Assembly: GCA_017464805.1 (NCBI GenBank)
Contig: JAFTYE010000005.1
Location: 97,893-161,892, forward strand
Length of the DNA: 64,000 nt
From: Clostridia bacterium
GTDB taxonomy: Bacteria > Bacillota > Clostridia > Oscillospirales > CAG-272
Direction of reading: 5' to 3'
Made by a program: the position numbers and the translations under genes. Each line of letters opens with the position of its first letter. Position 1 is the stretch's first letter. The notes below the pieces were generated by a model that worked only from the letters and a program-made list of their open reading frames with translations, was not told where the DNA came from and searched no databases. Positions 54,575 through 63,544 of this stretch are shown here, piece after piece.

Positions 54575-54603
54575 TTGACAGGAAGAATGTTGTGTGCTAT
54601 CAT
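54575..54603 (+). promoter_or_regulatory. Promoter of the AraC-type gene
   Basis: TTGACA (54575-54580), 17 bases, TATCAT (54598-54603). A minus-strand TATAAT for nagB (about 54552-54557) lies next to it. Confidence 0.8.
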
Positions 54604-54644
54604 ATCATTGTTATAAGAATATTGTGCAAAAAACGGGGAGTTTT

Positions 54645-55487
54645 ATGAAAAATACCGATAAAACCGAGATTTTATATAACAATATCGTGATAGAGAAAAA
54701 AGAAAACGAGCCGGAGCGATCCATGATGCGCGAGCATTATCACGATTTCTATGAGCTCTATTTTTTCCTCGGTGACCGCATGCGCTACTTTGTCAGCGGT
54801 ACCGCCTACGACGTGCGGCGGGGTGGACTGGTGTTTGTGGATAAATTTACCTACCACCGTACCACCTACCGCGAGGCAAACAAGGAACGGGTGGTTTTGT
54901 TCTTTCGAGACGAATTGTTTGATGCCTTTTCCGACAAAGCTCCCATTCTGGCGGCCCTCGCGGCCCTGTCCGAGAACGTGATGCTGAACTTTGACGCGGG
55001 GGCGACCGCACGCATCGAGGAACTGACCTTGCGCCTGATTGAGGAATACGAGCGTGGCGAGGGAATGATGACCGTGCTCTTGTTTGCCGAGCTGCTGCTC
55101 ACCATTGCGCGCTATATCGCCTCGCCCGCCCTACTCCCAAGCAAGGCAGAGGGCGGGGAAAATGCCGTGCGCGTCGCCGAGGTGATTGCGTATATCAATA
55201 CGCACTATGGAGAGAAGGTTTCACTATCATCGCTTTCTGACCTTGTTTTTGTTGATAAATTTTACTTTTGTCATATATTTAAGAGGATCACGGGCATGAC
55301 GGTGGTGGAGTTTATCAACGGCAAACGCCTTAACGAGGCAAAACGACTGCTTCTTACAACCGACCGTCGAGTGGGGGATATCGCTGCGGCGGTGGGCTTT
55401 GCTAACCAGAACCACTTCAACACTCTGTTCCGTCAGACCTACGGCAAAACGCCTACGGAATTTCGATCGGAACGAAAAAGTCTGTAA
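54645..55487 (+). CDS. AraC-family transcriptional regulator
   Basis: A 280-residue regulator. The N-terminal cupin (HYHDFYELYFFLG near 28-40, GGLVFVDKFTYH near 62-73) would bind a sugar; the C-terminal pair of HTHs (about 180-278) includes LSSLSDLVFVDKFYFCHIFK and VGDIAAAVGFANQNHFNTLFRQTYGKTP. GGGGAG lies before ATG 54645. Divergence from nagB-GH20 makes it the probable regulator of GlcNAc use. Confidence 0.9.
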   Translation: MKNTDKTEILYNNIVIEKKENEPERSMMREHYHDFYELYFFLGDRMRYFVSGTAYDVRRGGLVFVDKFTYHRTTYREANKERVVLFFRDELFDAFSDKAPILAALAALSENVMLNFDAGATARIEELTLRLIEEYERGEGMMTVLLFAELLLTIARYIASPALLPSKAEGGENAVRVAEVIAYINTHYGEKVSLSSLSDLVFVDKFYFCHIFKRITGMTVVEFINGKRLNEAKRLLLTTDRRVGDIAAAVGFANQNHFNTLFRQTYGKTPTEFRSERKSL

Positions 55488-55489
55488 AT

Positions 55490-55532
55490 ACAAAGCTCCG
55501 CGCGGCAGGACCGCGCGGAGCTTTGTATTATT
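55490..55532. terminator. Bidirectional terminator
   Basis: A 17-bp stem TACAAAGCTCCGCGCGG and its complement with loop CAGGA. Confidence 0.88.
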
Positions 55533-56532
55533 CCTGCGTGAGTAGCTGTGCGATCTGCACGGCGTTGGTTGCCGCACCCTTACGCACCTGGTCGCCACAG
55601 CACCACAGGGCGATGCCGTTCTCGCCAATCAGGTCGGGGCGAATACGGCCGATGAAGACCAGATCCTGGTCGCTGGTGTCCAGCGGCATCGGATATGCCT
55701 TGCTTGCGGGATCGTCCACCAGACGGCAGCCGTCCTCGGTGGCAAGAGCCGCGCGGACCTCGTCCACGGTCAGCTTCTTTTCGGTGTATACGGTCACGGA
55801 AATGGAATGCGAACGAACAACGGGCACGCGCACGCAGGTGCAGGTGACCTTCAGCTCGGGCAGATGCAGAATCTTGCGACCCTCGTTCTGCATCTTCATT
55901 TCCTCGGTGGTGTAGCCGTCGAGGTTGAAGGATCCGATCTGGGGGATTAGGTTCTCGGCGATCTGGTAGGGGAAGGTCTTGCACTCAATGGGTGTACCCT
56001 CGGCAAGAGCCTTGGTCTGCGCGGCCAGCTCGATCGGACCGCCGGCACCGGCACCGCTGACCGCCTGATAGGTAGAGGCGACCATCGCGCGGATGGGGGA
56101 AAGACGGTTGATGCCCTTCACAGCCATCAGGGTGATGATGGTGGAGCAGTTGGGGTTGGAGATGATGCCGTTGTGCTTCTTCACGTCCTCGCCGTTGACC
56201 TCGGGAACGACCAGCGGCACGTTGTCCTGCATACGGAAGGCACTGGAGTTGTCGACGAATACGGCACCTGCAGCACGGATGGCGGGGGCGAACTGACGGG
56301 CAAGGTCGGCGGATGCCGCACCCAGCACGATGTCCATACCCTCAAAGGAAGCCTCGGTGGCTTCCATCACGGTCAGTTCCTCGTCGCCGAAGGCGATCTT
56401 CTTGCCGGCCGAGCGCGCGGAGGCAAGCAGGCGAAGCTCTGCAAGAGGGAAGTTGCGCTCGCGGAGCACCTTCATCATTTCACGGCCGACCTCTCCTGTC
56501 GCGCCGAGAATGGCTACACGGTAAAGTTTCAT
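55528..56532 (-). CDS. asd: Aspartate-semialdehyde dehydrogenase
   Basis: A 334-residue enzyme reducing aspartyl phosphate to the semialdehyde, the branch point to lysine/peptidoglycan, methionine and threonine. NADP motif GATGEVGREM at 10-19, nucleophile Cys129 in SNPNCSTI, and a late catalytic His in VVRSHS. It is the last gene of the hom-lysC-asd operon, 18 bases after lysC. Confidence 0.94.
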   Translation of the reverse strand: MKLYRVAILGATGEVGREMMKVLRERNFPLAELRLLASARSAGKKIAFGDEELTVMEATEASFEGMDIVLGAASADLARQFAPAIRAAGAVFVDNSSAFRMQDNVPLVVPEVNGEDVKKHNGIISNPNCSTIITLMAVKGINRLSPIRAMVASTYQAVSGAGAGGPIELAAQTKALAEGTPIECKTFPYQIAENLIPQIGSFNLDGYTTEEMKMQNEGRKILHLPELKVTCTCVRVPVVRSHSISVTVYTEKKLTVDEVRAALATEDGCRLVDDPASKAYPMPLDTSDQDLVFIGRIRPDLIGENGIALWCCGDQVRKGAATNAVQIAQLLTQE

Positions 56533-56550
56533 ATCATCTATTCCTTTCTA

Positions 56551-57867
56551 TCAGGTAAAGCTATTGTAAAGGGTGCGGATGGTTGTGGCGAAGTCAGCAT
56601 CCATGACACCGACGATGATGTTGATCTCATCCGAGCCCTGCTCGATCATACGGATGTTGATGCCCTTGGCACCCAGTGCGGCAAACACCTTGCCGGAGGT
56701 ACCGGTCGCGGCGGCCATACGGCGGCCGACCACGGCAACCAGGCTGACACCGTCGCAGACCTTCACGCTGTCGGGTGCGCATTCTTCACGGATGTCCGCG
56801 ATCAGCTTGTGTAGGCAGTATTCCAGGTCCGCCGTCGCGATGACAAGCGAGATGCTGTCCACGCTGCTCGGGATATGCTCCACGGTCAGACGATGCTTTT
56901 CGGTGATCTCCAGCACGCGGCGGACGAAGGAAATGTCCTCTGCCATGCGGTTTTTGCTGATGGTGATGATGGAGTAGTGCTTCTTACCCGTGATGCCCGT
57001 GATGAAGCGGGAACGCTCCTCCTCGCTCTCCTCGGCAAAGCTCTCCATAACCAGCGTACCCTGTGCTTCGGGAGCCTTGGTGTTCTTGATGTACAGGGGG
57101 ATGTTCGCCTGGCGGACGGGGAACACCGTCTCCTCGTGCAGCACCTCTGCGCCCATGTAGGAAAGCTCACGAAGCTCGCTGAAGGTGATGCGCTCGATGG
57201 TCTTGGGGTTCTCCACGATTTTGGGATCGGCCATCAGAATACCCGATACGTCCGTCCAGTTCTCGTAGCACTCGGCGGAAAGAGCCGCCGCAGCCAAGGC
57301 ACCCGTCACGTCCGAGCCACCGCGCGAGAAGGTGTGCACCGTGCCGTTCGGCAGGGCACCGTAGAAGCCGGGCAGCACCATTTTGGGGTGTACCTTGGCG
57401 ATCTCACGGAGCTGGGCGTAGGTTTTTTCGTAATCCACCGTTCCGTCATAGCGGAAAGCAAGCCACTCGGTTGCGTCCACAAAGTCGTAGCCGAGGTATT
57501 CGGCCATCAGACGGGCATTGAGGTATTCACCGCGGGAAACGATATCGTCCACGGTTGCACGGCGGGTCATGCCCTCACGCACCTCGGAAAGCGCGCCCTC
57601 AATCGCATCCGAGAGGCCGCAGGTCGCTGCGATCTCGCGGTAACGGCCCGCGATGTTTTCCCAGATGTCGTCAAACTCAACCTTGTAACGCAGATGCGCG
57701 TGGCAAACGTAGAGCAGGTCGGTTACCTTTTTGTCGGAAGAAGAGCGCTTGCCGGGGGCGGATACCACCACGACCTTGCGCTCGGGGTCACTCGTTACGA
57801 TCTCCTTCACGCGGCGAAAGGTTTCGCCCGATGCCAGGGAAGATCCACCAAATTTTACTACTTTCAT
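56551..57867 (-). CDS. lysC: Aspartate kinase
   Basis: A 438-residue enzyme that phosphorylates aspartate, the entry step to the aspartate family of amino acids. KFGGSSLA at 5-12, SRGEYLNARLMA near 115, and RGGSDVTGALAA near 183 mark the kinase domain. Two ACT domains (about 305-438) should give feedback control by lysine or threonine. It overlaps the hom stop by four bases. There is no lysine riboswitch in front of the operon. Confidence 0.94.
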   Translation of the reverse strand: MKVVKFGGSSLASGETFRRVKEIVTSDPERKVVVVSAPGKRSSSDKKVTDLLYVCHAHLRYKVEFDDIWENIAGRYREIAATCGLSDAIEGALSEVREGMTRRATVDDIVSRGEYLNARLMAEYLGYDFVDATEWLAFRYDGTVDYEKTYAQLREIAKVHPKMVLPGFYGALPNGTVHTFSRGGSDVTGALAAAALSAECYENWTDVSGILMADPKIVENPKTIERITFSELRELSYMGAEVLHEETVFPVRQANIPLYIKNTKAPEAQGTLVMESFAEESEEERSRFITGITGKKHYSIITISKNRMAEDISFVRRVLEITEKHRLTVEHIPSSVDSISLVIATADLEYCLHKLIADIREECAPDSVKVCDGVSLVAVVGRRMAAATGTSGKVFAALGAKGINIRMIEQGSDEINIIVGVMDADFATTIRTLYNSFT

Positions 57868-59009
57868 TCAACACTGTCCTCCAATCCCGCGATGAAAAGA
57901 AGCGGGTCAATGTCAGCCGCCGCGGCGGCCGCTTTATGCATGGCGGCAGGGGACAAGGGACGCGTGATGACCACGTCGCCGTCCCGCCGCTCCACCAGAC
58001 CGTCTGCAATCTTGGCGGTTGTACGGATATAATAACGGTGGGGGAAGCGGTCTGCATTGACCGTGATATCTCCGCCAGCAGTCTGCTTTTTCATGGCAAC
58101 GTCGTCGCGGATGTCCAGCATATCCTCGACCAGCGCGTGGCCGGTCGGGTACTTGCCCGCACCCTGTCCGATAAAGGAAAGGCGGCCGACATACTTGCCC
58201 CACAGGGAAATGCAGTTGAAGTTGGAGCCGACCGAGGCCTCGGTCGCGTCGGCGGGGAGCAGGGTAGGCTCCACGTACGCGGTGACCTCGTTTCCGTTCT
58301 TCTTGGCGAAGGCAAGAAGCTTGCAGCAAAGGCCCATCGACTTGAAGTAGGCAATGTCCGCCGCCGTGACGGTGCGGATGCCGAAGGTGGGCACATCATC
58401 TTCTCCAAGCACCGTGTCGTAGGCGATGGACGCGGAGATGGCGCATTTGCGGCGCACGTCCCAGCCGTCGATATCGGCGGAGGGATCTGCCTCGGCATAA
58501 CCGAGCGACTGCGCGACTGCCAGCACCTCGGCAAAATCACTACCGAGATTCTGCATGGAATCCAGAATGTAGTTGGTCGTGCCGTTCATGATGCCGCGAA
58601 GCGATTCGATCTCATCACAGCGGCGCGCACGACGCAGATTAAAGAGCCAGGGAATACCGCCGCCGGCCGAGGGGGTAAAGCGTAGCTTCACACCGTTTTC
58701 CCTTGCCAGCTCGTGCAACTCACGGTAATAATGGCAGATGAGGTGCTTGTTGGCACTGACCACGTGCTTGCCCGCGCGAAGTGCCGCCGTCACAAATTCG
58801 TAGGCGGGATGCAGGCCGCCGATGGCCTCTGCCACGATCTTGATCTCGGGGTCGCCAAGGATCTCGTCATAGTTGGTCGTGACCAGCCCCTCGAGCCCTT
58901 CGGGGACATAACGGTCAAGCACACGCGCGACCGTGAGGCCGCAGTCGCTTTCCCGTATAATATCGTACGCGCCGGAGCCGACGGTGCCGATGCCGAGAAT
59001 CGCTACCTT
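57864..59009 (-). CDS. hom: Homoserine dehydrogenase (short form)
   Basis: A 381-residue enzyme reducing aspartate semialdehyde to homoserine. NAD(P) motif GIGTVGSGAY at 6-15, catalytic region with Lys in SANKHL (about 92-97) and GIMNGTTNYIL (about 155-165). Typical Hom of about 430 residues ends in a complete ACT domain; here only a short remnant (HRYYIRTTAKIADG) is present, so feedback control may be reduced. ATG 59009 is the first with a sensible N-terminus (MKVAILG). It starts the operon and is divergent from thrC. Confidence 0.93.
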   Translation of the reverse strand, partial: KVAILGIGTVGSGAYDIIRESDCGLTVARVLDRYVPEGLEGLVTTNYDEILGDPEIKIVAEAIGGLHPAYEFVTAALRAGKHVVSANKHLICHYYRELHELARENGVKLRFTPSAGGGIPWLFNLRRARRCDEIESLRGIMNGTTNYILDSMQNLGSDFAEVLAVAQSLGYAEADPSADIDGWDVRRKCAISASIAYDTVLGEDDVPTFGIRTVTAADIAYFKSMGLCCKLLAFAKKNGNEVTAYVEPTLLPADATEASVGSNFNCISLWGKYVGRLSFIGQGAGKYPTGHALVEDMLDIRDDVAMKKQTAGGDITVNADRFPHRYYIRTTAKIADGLVERRDGDVVITRPLSPAAMHKAAAAAADIDPLLFIAGLEDSVE

Positions 59010-59051
59010 CATTATTTTATTCTCCAATCCTTTTCTTTTGCGCAAAACCTC

Positions 59052-59080
59052 TTGAAATCCTGCGAAAAATAGTGTATATT
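59052..59080 (+). promoter_or_regulatory. Promoter of the thrC operon
   Basis: TTGAAA (59052-59057), 17 bases, TATATT (59075-59080). Confidence 0.75.
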
Positions 59081-59140
59081 ATACATAATAGAGCCATTTT
59101 ATCACGAAACTTGCAAAAAATCAAGAGGGAATTGAAGAAA

Positions 59141-60613
59141 ATGAAATTTTTTAGCACCAGAAACCCCAAAATCTGCCGTACCCCGTCCGAGGCGATTGCC
59201 GAGGGCATCGCACCCGACGGCGGACTTTACCTTCCCGAAAGCTTTCCCGTTTTCCCAATGGAGGCCCTTTCCTCCATGTCGGGTGATGATATATCGGTAG
59301 CCGTCCTGTCTCGCCTCTTTGACGACTTCACCGAGAACGAGCTTCGCCGCGCGGTCACGGCCGCCTATGACGAGAGCTTTGAGAACGGCGACATCGCGCC
59401 GCTTGCTGAGGCAGGGGACGCGCATATCATGGAGCTGTGGCACGGCCCGACCTGTGCCTTCAAGGACGTGGCACTCTCCCTCCTCCCGCATCTCTTGACC
59501 GCCTCCGCAAAAAAGTGCGGCATCACCGACGAGATCTGCATCCTCACCGCCACCAGCGGTGACACGGGCAGTGCGGCCCTGTCGGGATTTTCCGACGTGC
59601 CCGGCACGCGCATCATCGTCTTTTTCCCGGACGGCGGCGTCAGCCCCGCGCAGAAGAAGCAAATGGTGACCTGCCCCGGTAAAAATACCGCTGTTTGTGC
59701 CGTGCGCGGCAACTTTGACGACGCGCAAAGCGGCGTCAAGGCCATCTTTACAGGTGAGGCCCCTGCCGCAGGCATGCGCTTCTCCTCCGCCAACTCTATC
59801 AACATCGGACGCCTTGCCCCCCAGATCGCCTACTACTTCAAGGCCTACCGCGACCTGCTTGCAAAGGGGCGCATCAAGATGGGTGAGTCCGTGAACTTCG
59901 TTGTTCCCACGGGCAACTTCGGTGACATCCTCGCGGGCTATTTCGCCAAGAAAATGGGTCTGCCCGTTGCGCGCTTTGTCTGCGCGTCCAACCGCAACCG
60001 CGTGCTGGCCGATTTCTTTGAAAGCGGCCTGTATGACCGCCGCCGTGAGTTCCATCTCACGTCCTCCCCTTCTATGGATATTCTGATCTCCAGCAATCTG
60101 GAACGTCTGCTTTGCATGTTTGTGGGTACGGACAAGACCGCCGCCCTGATGCAGGATCTAAAGGAAAAGGGTATGTATCAGCTGGAGGGGGATACCCTTG
60201 CCGCCCTGCGTGCCGAATTTTCCGCCGCCTGGGCGGACGAGGCCGAAACCGCCGCTGCCATTCGCAGTTATTTTGAAAAATACGGCTACCTGGCCGATCC
60301 GCACACCGCCGTCGGCATCTGTGCTTACGAAAAATGGAAGGCATCCGAGGAAGCGAACGATCACGAAACCGTCATCCTCTCTACTGCCTCGCCCTATAAA
60401 TTCTCCCGCCACGTGCTGGCCGCCCTTGGCGTCGCCGCAGGTGAGGATGAGTTTGCCGACATGGAGAAGCTTTCCGAGATCAGCGGCATGAAGATTCCCG
60501 CACCCCTTGCCTCGCTTGTGGATAAGAAGGTCTGCCATACCGCCATCGTGGACATCGATGAAATGCCTGCTTACGTTCGCGGAAAAACGGAGGAGAAAGA
60601 ATGGAACGTATAA
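59141..60613 (+). CDS. thrC: Threonine synthase
   Basis: A 490-residue PLP enzyme making threonine from O-phosphohomoserine. The N-terminal TRNPKICRTPSEAIAEGIAPDG is typical of the longer bacterial/yeast-type ThrC; PLP Lys108 is in PTCAFKDVAL; ATSGDTGSAAL (about 144-154) binds the PLP phosphate. ATG 59141 has AGAGGGAATTGAAG upstream; an earlier ATG in frame lies on the promoter. It overlaps thrB by 13 bases. Confidence 0.95.
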   Translation: MKFFSTRNPKICRTPSEAIAEGIAPDGGLYLPESFPVFPMEALSSMSGDDISVAVLSRLFDDFTENELRRAVTAAYDESFENGDIAPLAEAGDAHIMELWHGPTCAFKDVALSLLPHLLTASAKKCGITDEICILTATSGDTGSAALSGFSDVPGTRIIVFFPDGGVSPAQKKQMVTCPGKNTAVCAVRGNFDDAQSGVKAIFTGEAPAAGMRFSSANSINIGRLAPQIAYYFKAYRDLLAKGRIKMGESVNFVVPTGNFGDILAGYFAKKMGLPVARFVCASNRNRVLADFFESGLYDRRREFHLTSSPSMDILISSNLERLLCMFVGTDKTAALMQDLKEKGMYQLEGDTLAALRAEFSAAWADEAETAAAIRSYFEKYGYLADPHTAVGICAYEKWKASEEANDHETVILSTASPYKFSRHVLAALGVAAGEDEFADMEKLSEISGMKIPAPLASLVDKKVCHTAIVDIDEMPAYVRGKTEEKEWNV

Positions 60614-61479
60614 CCGTCCGCGTCCCTGCCACCTCGGCCAACATCGGCCCGGGCTTTGACTCGCTGGGGCTTGCCTTCGCGTTCTACAATACCTTTGCCT
60701 TTGAACCCGCCGAAAAGACGGTGATCACAGGCTGTCCTGCCGCCTACGCGGGAGAGGACAACCTCGCGCTCGTGGCCTTTCGTGCCGCCTGCCGCCGCGC
60801 AGGCAGGGAAGCACCCGCCGTTCATATCGACATCGGGGGGGACGTACCCGTTTCACGCGGTCTCGGTTCCTCTGCCACATTGCTCGTCGGCGGCGCACTG
60901 GGGGCAAATCTTCTGCTCTCGCTGGGACTTTCGCGTGAGGATATCCTTGCCGTTGCGACCGAGATTGAGGGACACCCCGATAACATCGCCCCTGCCGTTT
61001 ACGGTGGCTTCACCGCCTCGTTGATGCAGGACGGCAAGCCTATCGCGGTCGCCTGTCCCGTGCATCCGTCCCTGCGCTTCTGCGCCTTTATCCCGGATTT
61101 TAAGACCAGCACCCACGACGCGCGCGCCGTTCTGCCGAAAAGCGTGCCCTTCGCGGATGCGGTACATAATATCTCGCACGTTGCCGTTTTGCTTTCCGCC
61201 ATGGCAAAGGGGGACACCGACTTGCTGTCGCTCTCCCTGCAGGACCGCCTGCACCAGCCTTATCGCACCTCGCTCATTGATGGATACGATACCGTCCGTG
61301 AGGCAGCACTGGCCGCAGGCGCGCACGCCTTCTTCATCAGCGGAAGCGGCTCGACCTGCATGGCTATCTACACCGAGGACGGCTTCGCCGACCGCGTTCG
61401 TTCCGCTGTGGAAAAATTGCCGCACAATTGGTGGGTTCTCCCCCTTTCGCTTGACGAAACGGGTGCCTGTTCCGTATGA
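60601..61479 (+). CDS. thrB: Homoserine kinase
   Basis: A 292-residue GHMP kinase that phosphorylates homoserine. VPATSANIGPGFDSLGLAF at the N-terminus, ATP loop VPVSRGLGSSATLLVGG (about 84-100) and a late GSGSTC are family marks. GGAGGAGAAAG precedes ATG 60601. It follows thrC with overlap and is itself overlapped by mutY. Confidence 0.95.
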   Translation: MERITVRVPATSANIGPGFDSLGLAFAFYNTFAFEPAEKTVITGCPAAYAGEDNLALVAFRAACRRAGREAPAVHIDIGGDVPVSRGLGSSATLLVGGALGANLLLSLGLSREDILAVATEIEGHPDNIAPAVYGGFTASLMQDGKPIAVACPVHPSLRFCAFIPDFKTSTHDARAVLPKSVPFADAVHNISHVAVLLSAMAKGDTDLLSLSLQDRLHQPYRTSLIDGYDTVREAALAAGAHAFFISGSGSTCMAIYTEDGFADRVRSAVEKLPHNWWVLPLSLDETGACSV

Positions 61480-62600
61480 AGGATGCCTTGACTCTTTCGC
61501 GTGGCCTGCCACTTGAGGAGCTTTTTGTCCCCCTGTCATCGTGGTACCGCGAGAACGCACGACCCTTGCCGTGGCGTGAAAACGCTACCCCCTACCATGT
61601 CTGGCTCTCCGAGGTCATGCTCCAACAGACCCGCATCGAGGCCGTGCGCCCCTACTACGCGCGCTTCCTCGCGGCCGCGCCCGACATCCCTGCGCTTGCG
61701 GCTCTGTCCGACGATCGGCTGATGAAGCTGTGGGAGGGACTCGGCTATTACAGCCGCGCCCGCAACCTGGGGCGCACTGCGATCGTTCTGTGCGAGCAGT
61801 ATGGTGCCCAAATGCCGCGCGACTACGCCGCTCTGCGTGCCCTGCCCGGTATCGGAGAATACACAGCAGGCGCGATTGCCTCAATCGCCTTTGACCTACC
61901 TACCCCTGCCGTGGACGGCAATGTCCTGCGTGTGGTCTGCCGCCTGACGGCCGACCGCTCCGATGTGCTCGCCCCCGCGACCAAAAAACGCATCACCGCC
62001 CGCCTCTTTGCCCTGTACGAGAAATGTTGCAGACAGGCAGGGGATGCCGCCACCCTCACCCAAGCACTGATGGAGCTTGGCGAGGTGCTCTGCCTGCCGA
62101 ACCGCGCCCCGCTTTGCGATGCTTGTCCGCTCGCGCCGCTTTGCCGTGCAAGGGAGGAAAAGTGTCAGACCGAAATTCCGTTCCGATCCCCCAAAAAGGC
62201 GCGTAAGGAAAGCCACAAGCTGGTGCTTCTTCTGCGCGACGACAAGGGCCGCTACGCCATCCGCCGCCGCCCCGAGGACGGCCTGCTCGGGGGGCTTTGG
62301 GAGCTGCCGCACATTGACCTGCCCACCCCATCCACCGAGGACGGTGACGCACTCGACCGCCTTGCACGGGAATTTTGCCGCGAAAATGGCCTTCTCGCAG
62401 CGGAAAGCACCACCCTGCCGCCGTCAAAGCATATCTTCACGCACCTGACCTGGCAGATGCAGGGATGTTACATAAACGTCACCCAAACCGAACATACAAG
62501 CAGGGAGCTGCTGTTCGTTTCCCCCGAGGAGCTTCGAACGCAATACGCCCTACCCACCGCGTTTGCCGCCTATCGTCGGATCATCGTGGCAAAAACTTGA
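61476..62600 (+). CDS. mutY: A/G-specific adenine glycosylase
   Basis: A 374-residue repair enzyme that removes adenine opposite 8-oxoguanine. Catalytic Glu46 in SEVMLQQTRIEAV, helix-hairpin-helix LPGIGEYTAGAI with Asp147 in VDGNVL, a 4Fe-4S cluster loop with four Cys near 207-224 (CLPNRAPLCDACPLAPLC) and a C-terminal NUDIX-like 8-oxoG recognition domain. Full length. It overlaps thrB by four bases; this link to threonine genes seems to be transcriptional convenience rather than function. Confidence 0.95.
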   Translation: MKDALTLSRGLPLEELFVPLSSWYRENARPLPWRENATPYHVWLSEVMLQQTRIEAVRPYYARFLAAAPDIPALAALSDDRLMKLWEGLGYYSRARNLGRTAIVLCEQYGAQMPRDYAALRALPGIGEYTAGAIASIAFDLPTPAVDGNVLRVVCRLTADRSDVLAPATKKRITARLFALYEKCCRQAGDAATLTQALMELGEVLCLPNRAPLCDACPLAPLCRAREEKCQTEIPFRSPKKARKESHKLVLLLRDDKGRYAIRRRPEDGLLGGLWELPHIDLPTPSTEDGDALDRLAREFCRENGLLAAESTTLPPSKHIFTHLTWQMQGCYINVTQTEHTSRELLFVSPEELRTQYALPTAFAAYRRIIVAKT

Positions 62601-62614
62601 AAATCCGTGCTAAA

Positions 62615-62640
62615 ATCCGCGCGCGCGGATACAATATAAT
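62615..62640 (+). promoter_or_regulatory. Perfect 16-bp palindrome next to the -10 of the coiled-coil gene
   Basis: ATCCGCGC/GCGCGGAT (62615-62630) directly precedes TATAAT (62635-62640). It may be an operator in place of a good -35. Confidence 0.55.
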
Positions 62641-62681
62641 GAGGAACCGTTCAGACAAATCAATCGAAAAGGAGAAATGAT

Positions 62682-63134
62682 ATGAGTCAGTACAGTACGC
62701 TTCTTGGTGTGATCGTTGGTGCCGCCGTTGTGGGCGCGACCCTCGCGGCAAAGGAAATCATGGACGATCCCGAAAAGTCCGCCGCCGTTAAGGAAAAGCT
62801 GAATAACGGCTATCGCAAGATCTGCACAAAGGTCGGCCAGGGATGTGCCGCCGTACGTGGCAAGGTTGCCGAGGGCTATGCCATCGCCAAGGAGAAGGCA
62901 ACCGAAGGCTACAATACCGCCAAGGAAAAGATGGCCGATGGCTACAACACCGTCAAGGAAAAGGCCGCCGAGGCCCGTGACAAGGTCGAGAACAGCGAGC
63001 CCGTCCGCAAGATCAAAAAGAAGGTGGAGGACATCCGCCGCGCGGCCGAGCCGGCATCCCCCTACTTCCGCGAGGAGGAAGAGGAGACCGATGCTCCTGC
63101 CGAGGAAGCAGAGGCCGATCCTGCCGCCGAATAA
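62682..63134 (+). CDS. YtxH/LEA-like coiled-coil protein with 11-residue repeats
   Basis: A 150-residue protein. A hydrophobic N-terminal helix (YSTLLGVIVGAAVVGATLAA, 4-23) is followed by amphipathic repeats of about 11 residues (VAEGYAIAKEK, ATEGYNTAKEK, MADGYNTVKEK, AAEARDKVENS) and a very acidic tail. This resembles YtxH/LEA-type stress proteins that associate with membranes. AAAAGGAG is eight bases before ATG 62682. It is a single-gene unit; role unproven. Confidence 0.75.
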   Translation: MSQYSTLLGVIVGAAVVGATLAAKEIMDDPEKSAAVKEKLNNGYRKICTKVGQGCAAVRGKVAEGYAIAKEKATEGYNTAKEKMADGYNTVKEKAAEARDKVENSEPVRKIKKKVEDIRRAAEPASPYFREEEEETDAPAEEAEADPAAE

Positions 63135-63138
63135 ACCA

Positions 63139-63180
63139 AAAATAAAAGGAGATGTACGTGGTACATCTCCTTTTATTTTT
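63139..63180. terminator. Bidirectional terminator
   Basis: A long stem ending GGAGATGTAC/GTACATCTCC, loop GTG, T runs on both sides. Confidence 0.88.
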
Positions 63181-63382
63181 CCGTTTTTTCCTCTGGATCG
63201 ATGAATTCGAGATTGTCAAAGGCGAAACGCAATGCTTTATTGATCAGCTCATTACGCGACCTCCCACTTTTGCGCGCGATCTGTTCGATGTAGCTGTTCA
63301 GCTCGGTCTCCAGACGAACGGTGAGGGTCACGGACCTTTCTACCTTGGGCGTGATGATAAACCTTTTCGTTTTGTTTTCCAT
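63173..63382 (-). CDS. Ribbon-helix-helix DNA-binding protein
   Basis: A 69-residue Arc/MetJ-type protein. The beta strand RSVTLTVRLETELNSYIE and helices with IARKSGRSRNELINKALRFAF form the RHH fold. ATG 63382 has GAGAGG eight bases upstream; a GTG three codons earlier is possible. No toxin gene is adjacent, so an antitoxin role is not supported. A palindrome at 63457-63471 is the probable operator. Confidence 0.85.
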   Translation of the reverse strand: MENKTKRFIITPKVERSVTLTVRLETELNSYIEQIARKSGRSRNELINKALRFAFDNLEFIDPEEKTEK

Positions 63383-63456
63383 GGTGTTCACCTCTCATAT
63401 CTATTATATCCTTCCCGCGTTCGGAAAAAAAGAATACAATACGCATGATTAAATAG

Positions 63457-63498
63457 AACACAAATTGTGTTAACAAATGAAAAAATAAGTGATATAAT
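63457..63498 (+). promoter_or_regulatory. Palindromic operator overlapping the promoter of the peptide/secreted-protein unit
   Basis: AACACAA-A-TTGTGTT (63457-63471) overlaps the -35 TTAACA (63470-63475); 17 bases later is TATAAT (63493-63498). Confidence 0.72.
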
Positions 63499-63544
63499 GA
63501 TGACAATATGCCGCAGGGCTATGACAAAACGGAAAGGACAAGCC

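Noticed and set aside
56551-59140. Possible lysine or threonine riboswitch for hom-lysC-asd or thrC
   Set aside because: The shared region between hom and thrC is only 131 bases and no aptamer-like conserved blocks are visible.
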